From contig WPIO01000030.1 of NCBI GenBank assembly GCA_009760855.2, forward strand, positions 2,661,001-2,725,000: a stretch of DNA of 64,000 bases, read 5' to 3'. The first letter of the stretch is position 1. Every line of letters begins with the position of its first letter. Made by a program: the position numbers and the translations under genes. This document shows positions 24,401-64,000 of the stretch, one piece after another. The stretch is from Cristatella mucedo (Eukaryota > Bryozoa > Phylactolaemata > Cristatellidae). The notes below the pieces were generated by a model that did not search any database, was not told the origin of the DNA, and saw nothing but the letters and a program-made list of their open reading frames with translations.

Positions 24401-24430
24401 TTGAAGAGTCGGTGTGAGGCTTTATCGTAG
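3928..24430 (+). CDS. RIF1: RIF1 3' portion, spliced gene (10 exons, gene-level entry)
   Basis: Joined exons: 3928-4321, 5746-5825, 7647-7748, 10587-10629, 11393-13004, 13149-14104, 17024-17152, 19812-20023, 20232-20461, 23391-24430. Every junction is GT-AG and keeps phase, giving about 1598 codons and a TAG stop. RIF1 is a nuclear scaffold that brings PP1 phosphatase to chromatin to delay origin firing and works with 53BP1 in break repair (family knowledge). What I see: the [20 protein letters not shown] block, basic and serine-rich disorder, an AT-hook, SILK, RRVSF and a C-terminal region matching the vertebrate IGDLSTLT...LPIR...KKAL block, ending with a helical segment. The HEAT-repeat N-terminus is not in the window. 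The first exon here begins in mid-codon, so exons lie further left. The gene converges with the ERG channel gene on the other strand. Confidence 0.9.
4322..5745 (+). other. RIF1 intron
   Basis: No recognisable element; short open frames only, with no codon structure. Confidence 0.6.
5746..5825 (+). CDS. RIF1: RIF1 exon b (conserved FVFI...LTEHQKE block)
   Basis: The exon follows a strong acceptor (TGCTTTTAG) and ends AAAAAG|GTTTGT in phase 2. It encodes AFVFIAPSP followed by a basic helix with [14 protein letters not shown]. This short block is one of the most conserved stretches of animal RIF1, where vertebrates have an FVFIPP...LTDHQKE...EKR pattern. It was the first strong identification of the gene. 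The exon is too short to stand out as an open frame. The Arg codon is split across the next intron. Confidence 0.88.
5905..6680 (-). mobile_element. Decayed L2/CR1-like LINE 3' end
   Basis: The minus-strand segment near 6,555-6,640 encodes [20 protein letters not shown], the conserved ORF2 C-terminal block seen in intact form at 21.6 kb. It is followed by the 3' untranslated segment (AAATTTTGTCAAGTCAGG, GCATGCACA motifs) and ends near AATAATCATTTATG at about 5,910. It lies in the RIF1 intron 5826-7646. Confidence 0.7.
6690..7040. repeat. Dispersed repeat Y, copy 1
   Basis: Contains AACTTGCTTGACCAACA, ATAGAACG...TTGA, GTGTTCAGC and AGTAAAACTC blocks that recur in the same order at about 14,760-15,020. 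It sits beside the LINE copy and may be part of a longer element, perhaps the LINE body. Confidence 0.5.
7647..7748 (+). CDS. RIF1: RIF1 exon c (conserved YNGLDASQD block)
   Basis: The acceptor is GGGCTATTGTAG and the donor ATAGG|GTAAGT. It completes the Arg codon of the preceding exon and encodes [14 protein letters not shown] followed by an acidic, Gln/Thr-rich stretch. Vertebrate RIF1 has the same order, EKR then an (I/C)DIP.(L/M)YN.LDASQD block, so exons b and c are contiguous in the mRNA. The exon ends in phase 2. Confidence 0.87.
8842..8998 (+). mobile_element. tRNA-derived SINE, family A
   Basis: The head has a box-A-like GGAGGTAAGGTGCTAG and a box B TTTCGAATCC near 8,893-8,905. The body ends with ACAAATGAGGCTGCTAAATC, the family A 3' end seen at 50.9 kb and, inverted, at 10.2, 29.3, 36.3 and 39.3 kb. 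Confidence 0.72.
9294..9416 (+). repeat. (GT)n/(GC)n microsatellite with duplicated CACGTG unit
   Basis: A GT run with GCGT interruptions holds two copies of a 25-bp unit containing TGCCACGTGGGTGTGCG (CACGTG at 9,351 and 9,376). It lies in the RIF1 intron 7749-10586. Confidence 0.97.
9715..10060 (+). pseudogene. RIF1: Decayed duplicate of the 5' part of RIF1 exon e
   Basis: The block with ATAGAACAAGCAGTTCT and GGGATTCTCAAGAGTTAC, then GGCAAGCTAG (9,749-9,803), is nearly identical to exon e at 11,455-11,525 (ATAGAACAAGCAGTTCTTGC, GGGATTCTCAAGAATTACTG). Weaker similarity continues to about 10,050, matching 11,605-11,660 (CTAGACCAAC/CAGACCCACC). A 20-base segment of the exon is missing and the frame is broken, so it is a non-coding tandem partial duplicate in the preceding intron. 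Confidence 0.72.
10195..10366 (-). mobile_element. tRNA-derived SINE, family A
   Basis: Inverted copy: the plus strand shows GATTTAAGAGCCTCTTTTGT (3' end), then GGATTCGAACCCAC (box B complement, about 10,287-10,300), and GCCATCACGGCT at the tRNA-like 5' end. Among the better-preserved copies in the window. Confidence 0.8.
10587..10629 (+). CDS. RIF1: RIF1 micro-exon d (14 codons)
   Basis: A 43-base exon lies between a T-rich acceptor (TTTATTTATATAG) and the donor ATG|GTAAGT. It fits the phases on both sides exactly (2 to 0) and encodes [15 protein letters not shown] know no family motif for it; support comes only from the splice sites, the phase and the position, so RNA evidence would be needed to exclude a different small exon in this intron. 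Confidence 0.6.
11393..13004 (+). CDS. RIF1: RIF1 large disordered exon e
   Basis: This is the largest coding exon in the window (537 codons plus one base). The acceptor is TGCCTTCTGTAG and the donor ACCG|GTGTGT. The product is rich in Ser, Ala, Pro and acidic residues, with SSP sites (for example around 11,665-11,705), and near 12,550-12,640 carries basic clusters ([10 protein letters not shown] and RRSQSDR) that could act as nuclear localisation or DNA-contact signals. This matches the long, poorly conserved, phosphorylation-rich middle of RIF1. The frame is open upstream of the first in-frame start-like codon right to the acceptor, which shows it is an internal exon. A decayed copy of its 5' end lies in the preceding intron. 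Confidence 0.88.
13149..14104 (+). CDS. RIF1: RIF1 exon f with AT-hook and SILK motif
   Basis: The exon follows a 144-base intron (acceptor GTGTTCAG) and ends AAG|GTAGGT. The first residues, [12 protein letters not shown], form a classical AT-hook (GRP core flanked by basic residues) at 13,157-13,186, which suggests minor-groove DNA binding. The middle is Ser/Thr/Ala-rich disorder with further basic patches. Near the end, SILKRRS at about 14,030-14,050 is the first of the two PP1-docking motifs of RIF1. The next exon starts with the second, RVSF. The spacing and order (SILK then RVSF) agree with animal RIF1. Confidence 0.9.
14440..15040. repeat. Dispersed repeat Y, copy 2
   Basis: Shares the ordered blocks of the copy at 6,690-7,040 (AACTTGCTTGACCAACA, AGTAAAACTCAGACT, GAATGTGCTC). 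The minus strand of 14,656-14,453 carries CRTKSLHEQ-like ORF2 remnants and [16 protein letters not shown], compatible with a retroelement. It lies in the RIF1 intron 14105-17023. Confidence 0.5.
15041..17023 (+). other. RIF1 intron with imperfect hairpin and SINE
   Basis: Holds an imperfect inverted repeat (CGAGGCTGAGGGA at about 15,328 against ACCCTCAGTCTCAA at about 15,370) and the SINE at 16.2 kb. The rest is unassigned. Confidence 0.5.
16163..16372 (-). mobile_element. tRNA-derived SINE, family A, diverged
   Basis: The plus strand shows TTTATATAGCAGCAGAGAGC, a C-run and AACTGGAACCCACGGCC (box B complement), ending near GGGCTAACACTCAG. Preceded by an ATA repeat tail. Confidence 0.6.
17024..17152 (+). 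CDS. RIF1: RIF1 exon g with RVSF PP1-docking motif
   Basis: This 43-codon exon lies between TTATTTTTTAG and TTG|GTAAAC and is in phase 0 at both ends. It opens with [13 protein letters not shown] at 17,030-17,041 matches the vertebrate RIF1 RRVSFADP motif that binds the PP1 catalytic subunit. It is followed by CTPQRLS, a likely phosphosite. Having SILK and RVSF in adjacent exons means that skipping this exon would remove only the RVSF motif without shifting the frame. Confidence 0.92.
17153..19811 (+). other. RIF1 intron, unassigned
   Basis: A 2.7-kb intron. The stretch 18,900-19,550 is less AT-rich and holds two modest open frames, but neither has splice sites in phase with the flanking exons or recognisable motifs. 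Confidence 0.5.
19812..20023 (+). CDS. RIF1: RIF1 exon h (C-terminal domain, first part)
   Basis: The acceptor is TTCTCTTCTCAG and the donor CCTG|GTGAGT (phase 2). The end of the product, with [23 protein letters not shown] before a split Trp codon, aligns with the vertebrate RIF1 segment YPPLVNC..PVD.ILPQITSNMW. That segment begins the conserved C-terminal domain, which follows the PP1-docking region. Confidence 0.88.
20232..20461 (+). CDS. RIF1: RIF1 exon i (C-terminal domain core)
   Basis: The exon completes the split Trp and encodes a helical domain with [18 protein letters not shown] and VKKAL, closely matching vertebrate IGDLSTLT..EIKTLPIRSPKV.NVKKAL. This domain resembles the C-terminal domain of bacterial RNA polymerase alpha and binds branched DNA (family knowledge). 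I end the exon at ACCG|GTAAAC because phase 1 is required by the last exon. The frame stays open for 25 more codons to a TAA at 20536-20538, and a second weak donor (AA|GTAATG) has the wrong phase. Confidence 0.87.
20993..21737 (-). mobile_element. L2/CR1-like LINE, best-preserved ORF2 C-terminus
   Basis: The minus-strand frame 21632-21207 is open for 141 codons, with [35 protein letters not shown] and APKAWNSLP, the classical C-terminal end of L2/CR1/Rex-type ORF2. The 3' tail near 21,042-21,110 carries the GCTTTATCAAGTG signature and ATT repeats. A second short tail (20,993-21,040) precedes it, so two insertions ended at the same point or a tail was duplicated. Confidence 0.88.
21738..22020 (-). 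mobile_element. Second LINE 3' fragment abutting the first
   Basis: Repeats the 3' segment of the neighbouring copy: AGCACGATCGAATGGTTAGT, GCATGCACAGTGTCGGCATG and GTCAAGTCAGAAGATGTC. It begins without the ATT tail, so it is truncated at both ends. It lies in the RIF1 intron 20462-23390. Confidence 0.75.
22080..22860 (+). mobile_element. LINE ORF2 C-terminal fragments, plus strand
   Basis: Frames at 22,088-22,357 ([20 protein letters not shown], then HWLLIS) and 22,690-22,800 ([19 protein letters not shown]) read as the ...HWLPV...LHGLAPSYLSELL block of L2/CR1 ORF2. They lie opposite in orientation to the adjacent copies and belong to a different subfamily. Both are degraded. Confidence 0.65.
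22915..23095 (+). repeat. Dispersed repeat X, copy 1
   Basis: The segment with ACTCACTAATTCAACTGCTC, GAGATGAAGTCTGTTGGCT and TTACAGAGACATTAC recurs at 41,265-41,465. It directly follows the plus-strand LINE remnant and is probably that family's 3' end. Confidence 0.6.
23190..23356 (+). mobile_element. tRNA-derived SINE, family A, just upstream of the last RIF1 exon
   Basis: It has a box B GGTTCGAGTCCTGAAG at about 23,252, a body with CAAGCAGTGGGTATAAGTGC and a tail TATATAAATCAGGCTGTTTT. Its end lies about 35 bases from the exon acceptor, so the SINE contributes the branch-point neighbourhood. Confidence 0.68.
23391..24430 (+). CDS. RIF1: RIF1 terminal exon with stop
   Basis: The acceptor is CGTGCTGCAG, followed by GT completing a Gly codon. 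The 346 codons begin with an Ala/Glu/Thr/Val-rich low-complexity acidic stretch. The last ~45 residues ([20 protein letters not shown], then a helix ending [11 protein letters not shown]) align with the vertebrate RIF1 C-terminus (ALQLDSEDL..., then ...VIKNLQSRW). The stop is TAG at 24428-24430. A tRNA-derived SINE ends about 35 bases before the acceptor. Candidate poly(A) signals (ATTAAA near 24,814 and 24,911) are weak. Confidence 0.88.
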
Positions 24431-25394
24431 AAGCTGGTGCTTAGCACCTTTGCTTACCTCGGTGCAGCCCCATTGCTAGGGCTGCACCGACGAATCTAGC
24501 TTCAGTACAAAGCTTTTGTCATCCACCATATTTTCGACACCTTGTGCTGTTTCCCTGAGTTGCCGATTTGCCGTTGTCTGTCGTGGTAGGCTTGATGCTT
24601 ATGTGGCGGTATTCAAATGAGACAACGTGCTGCTATTAATGATGTTGCACGGGTGGTGGCTTTGCTGCTCGTGCAGTAGCAGCTCCTTAACTTAAGTATG
24701 ACCAGTGCTTCCTTGAAAGCACCAGTGAACAGCTGCATGCAAGGAGACAGCAACCGTAAAAATGTTGTATTGCACGTGAGTTGGCTTTATGCACCAATCA
24801 AAGAATGGCAAGCATTAAAAATGCAGCTGCTGGCTCTGAGTATGCATAGACAATTCGAGTGTGTAGCACTCTCGGGTACTACGGTGACAGGAGTTGGACG
24901 TTATATGGTAATTAAATCGACTGGACTCTCTTGTAAGAGTAGAGCATTTATAAAAGCTGTTTCACCATCTCCGCATACCGGTGACTACCTGCATTGTCTT
25001 CTCAGAGTGCCACCAGCTTTAAACAGTTGGCAGGCATGGTATAACTGGGTATGGATGAGCACACGGGCAACTTAATGCTGCTATTGCAATGGTACCTATA
25101 ACTTAAGGTAAATTGGAGTTATACTTTTACCTGTTTCAAACGCCAGTTGCCTGTATGACCTTTGGTGATCTTACACCAAGCTCCGTTAATCATTGCCTGG
25201 GAAGTCTAGCAAACCCAGGGAACGATCATTGGAAGGGAGGCAGGTCCTCGCTGCACTGGGAAAGCTCCTGAGCTAAATCTATGGTGATGCTATCCAATAA
25301 TTGATGTGTGATGGCCTTGCAGAAGCCCGTGCGATGATGTGCTGAGACGGTGCTCGCAGAGATCTACCAGAGGGCTGCAGTCTCGTGCAGCTTC
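24431..25394. other. Convergent intergenic region between RIF1 and ERG stops
   Basis: Must contain both 3' untranslated regions and poly(A) sites. Only ATTAAA-type hexamers on the plus strand (about 24,814 and 24,911) are seen; no clear AATAAA on either strand. The short hairpin GGTGCAGCCCCATTGCTAGG followed by GCTGCACC (24,461-24,489) follows the RIF1 stop. Confidence 0.6.
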
Positions 25395-61396
<36,002 letters not shown>

Positions 61397-61599
61397 CTGC
61401 AAAACATTGACAATAGTTACCTACTTGTCTCAAATGAATTAGCTGTAGATGCCATCCAAATAGCTCGGAGCTACGACATCACTACACATTAATATATAAA
61501 GCAACATAAAATAAAATAAAATGTCTTCATGCAAAGTAAAATAGGGAGAGCTCCAAAATAGCCCTAAAAGCTATGAAAAAATGGTACATAATGCGGCTT

Positions 61600-63680
61600 G
61601 CTGGCAGACTTTCTTTATGGATTGAAAAAATATGTCCGGGAAGAGGCAGAGAAGTTGGAGAAGATGATCTGGATTAGGTTTCAAGAGGTCTCCTTAATCA
61701 CTCTCGGGCTAGGTCCATAATTAGTGATCCTTATCGCGACCTAGCCGATGTCTTTTCTAGCTTCTTTGTAAGCAAGATAAAATAGATCAGAGAGCCCATC
61801 ACTAAGGTTGCAGCATCCTCTCTGGACTCCTGTCCCTCAATAACATCAACATAGGACTCCTGCCCCTCAACTCCGTGCACTACCTCGATGTCTTCATTCA
61901 AAGAGGCTACGACTGACCTTATCCTGAAATTCTTCTCCAAGTGAAAACAAAAACTACCAGTCCTCTAGATTCGATTCCCACTGCCCTATTTCTACGATGC
62001 ACGGATGTGCTGCTTCCATCGATAACTAACATAATAAGTACATCCTTAGCATTAGGTAATTCCCTGCACCTTTAAAAAGGGCTATCTTTAATCCACTAAT
62101 TAAGTAAGCAACACCGGACTAGGATGAGCTAAGCTACTTCTGCTGAGTCTCCCTGCTGCCATTATTTTTAAAGACACCGAGATGAATAGCGGCGGACCGG
62201 ATGAACTCTTAAAATACAATTCAAAACCTAGCAAGTAAGTTTAAAGTCTTATTTTAGAGAAAACCGCACCACAGAGTCAGCATCCAGTCGTAAGGGTGTA
62301 TGACAACCTTCTTAAGAATGCAACTTAGGTAAACTCTCAGATTGTTTTGTTTGATATTGCAGCAGCGTTCGATAAAATTGATCGCATATACCTTTTTGAG
62401 CGCCTCCCATTTCCCTTTGGCATCACTAGAACTGCCCTGCAATGGTTCAGATCTTCTCTCAGCGGGAGACCCGAAGTACTGATGTGAATGGACGAATGTG
62501 AAATGTGAAAGATTATCCGAAAAACAACTGAAGTATGGATAACGTCAGGGGTCTGAGTTCGGTCTTCTTTTTTCACAGTTTATATTCTTCCTCTTACCGA
62601 CGTGATCGCCAATCACAATCTAAGCTTTCACTTATACGCATACGTACCTTTGTACTCACTCGTACTTTTGCTTTGACCCATCCCAACCCTCCAGCACACC
62701 GAATTCTCTTAACTCCCTGGCTACATGTATTTCTGAAGTCCGAGCATGGATAGCAGAAAACTGCATCATTTTAAACGACGACCAAAACCAACTTACTAGT
62801 TATGGGAAAGCCAAATGTGACTCGGTTACTGGAAACATTATCTCAAAATCGGCTCTGCCAGCATGACTCCTGTTGCATGTGCCGCGTAATCTAGGTGTCC
62901 TGTTCCAAAGCGACCGTTCTAGATGAACACATCACCTCCACTGTCAAGTTTGCCTTCTTTCAGCTGTAAATTTGCTAAAACTTGGGCTTGATAGATAGCG
63001 ATAAAAAATCCTAATTGGACCATGCATTAGTAACATCTTGTGTCGGCTTATGTAATTCATTTGCTTACTGGTTTACAGTGTGCAATCAGGTGGTTACAGT
63101 TGGAGAAAAACTCTGCAACTAGGCTTGACTGTCGTAAACACCACACTAGCCAAATCACACCACTTCTCTCTGAAGTATACAGTCTCCGAATCAAGTAACG
63201 TATCGACTACAAGGTTCTGCACTTACTTTTAGGTTCCTTCATTTTCAGGCTCCAGCATACCTGTCAGTACTACTCCCCCACCTGGCCAAACATTATACAA
63301 CATGCTGTTCTGACTCAAATCGTTTAGCTTTACCTCGTACGAATCTCAAAACCTTTGGACACCGTGCCTTTAGTTCATTTGCTCTCAAAGTCTAGCACTT
63401 ACCGCCCGACTGACACCAGGACATCCTTGACATACAGCTTTTAGTGGATCCTTGCAATTCGTCCTTTGTGTGCTTTCTCGTTCCGACACTCCTTGCTGCT
63501 ACTAACCATATCTGCATGCTGATCCTGTGCATGCCATATCAAACAATGTTACGTTTGATGACATTGCGAATGTTGCCACTAATCATTTGGTCATGCTTGA
63601 TGTACAGCCTCAGCAAAGTGCCTAGAAAGATGGCTCGGTTCTCTGAGGTCACTATACAAACATATTATTAATCTTGTTGC
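61600..63680 (+). mobile_element. Decayed LINE with reverse-transcriptase remnants
   Basis: On the plus strand, 61,735-61,940 reads DLADVFSSFFVSKI and TKVAASSLDSCPS (pre-RT region). At 62,343-62,490 there is FDIAAAFDKIDRIYLFERL with GITRTALQWFRSSLSGRPEV, the RT catalytic-core region. Around 63,170-63,400 lies the C-terminal block. Stops and frameshifts are frequent. It occupies the right end of the window 5' of the ERG linker exon. Confidence 0.72.
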
Positions 63681-64000
63681 CAAGAAGTTTCAGAAAATTA
63701 AGGAAGGCTGCATATTATGTGCATGCAAACCCTGTATGAGCAGCCTGGTTACGGAAACAGTGGCACTGGTGTCACACAAAACGCGACAGTTTCAAGAAAT
63801 ACCAGCAAAGACTTTCAGAGCTTGGAACATAATTTCAATACGAGTTATTCTCGACAGGCTTGAAGCGGTAGGCGTTTCTAAAAGGTAAGCACACAAAAAT
63901 TACATGGTTTTGGAGTTCTGTCTCACTAGCTAGGTCTACTAAGTGCGAGCTTGAAAAAGCATACAAAAGATCAGGACTGACGGTCCGTCGACTGGCTTAC

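Noticed and set aside
23467-24447. Minus-strand frames of 92-189 codons opposite the last RIF1 exon
   Set aside because: Antisense shadows of a low-complexity coding exon.

Overview
This is a window of animal nuclear DNA. The genes are split by GT-AG introns of about 0.1 to 10 kb, and the introns are packed with LINE and tRNA-derived SINE copies, an LTR relic and long GA/GT microsatellites. There is no operon structure, no Shine-Dalgarno signal and no CRISPR. An ERG-type voltage-gated K+ channel together with an animal-style RIF1 (SILK and RVSF PP1-docking motifs near the C-terminus) points to a metazoan. The transposon content suggests an invertebrate, but I cannot name the phylum. Most long open frames in the window are repeats or chance; the real coding sequence lies mainly in exons, several of them short and without their own ATG.

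Left part (3.9-24.4 kb, + strand): the 3' portion of a RIF1 gene. Ten exons join with fully consistent phases into about 1598 codons ending at a TAG at 24428-24430. The N-terminal HEAT-repeat part would lie to the left of the window. RIF1 recruits protein phosphatase 1 to control replication timing and acts in double-strand-break repair choice. Visible landmarks are a conserved FVFI...LTEHQKE block, serine-rich disordered segments with basic clusters, an AT-hook, SILK, RVSF, and the C-terminal domain.

Right part (61.4-25.4 kb, - strand): an ERG (KCNH2/6/7-type) potassium channel spanning about 36 kb. I can place the cytoplasmic linker, S1-S3, S4-S5, pore/S6, C-linker, cyclic-nucleotide-binding-homology domain, a variable tail and the C-terminal tetramerising coiled coil. 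The N-terminal PAS exons are not seen and should lie to the right. Exon phases and several exon lengths match the vertebrate KCNH2 gene as I recall it, with two extra introns. The selectivity filter is GYG rather than GFG, the residue that controls fast inactivation in hERG is Ala, and S4 has lost several positive charges.

The two genes converge tail to tail, with 964 bases between their stop codons. The rest is introns: copies of one non-LTR retrotransposon (L2/CR1-like) whose 3' tail is shared by one of two tRNA-derived SINE families, a 1345-bp solo LTR with internal 122-bp tandem repeats, a 79-bp near-perfect palindrome, and a decayed duplicate of a RIF1 exon. I found no prokaryote-style novel system. 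The most interesting biology is the unusual ERG channel, the RIF1 exon duplication and the LINE/SINE pairing.
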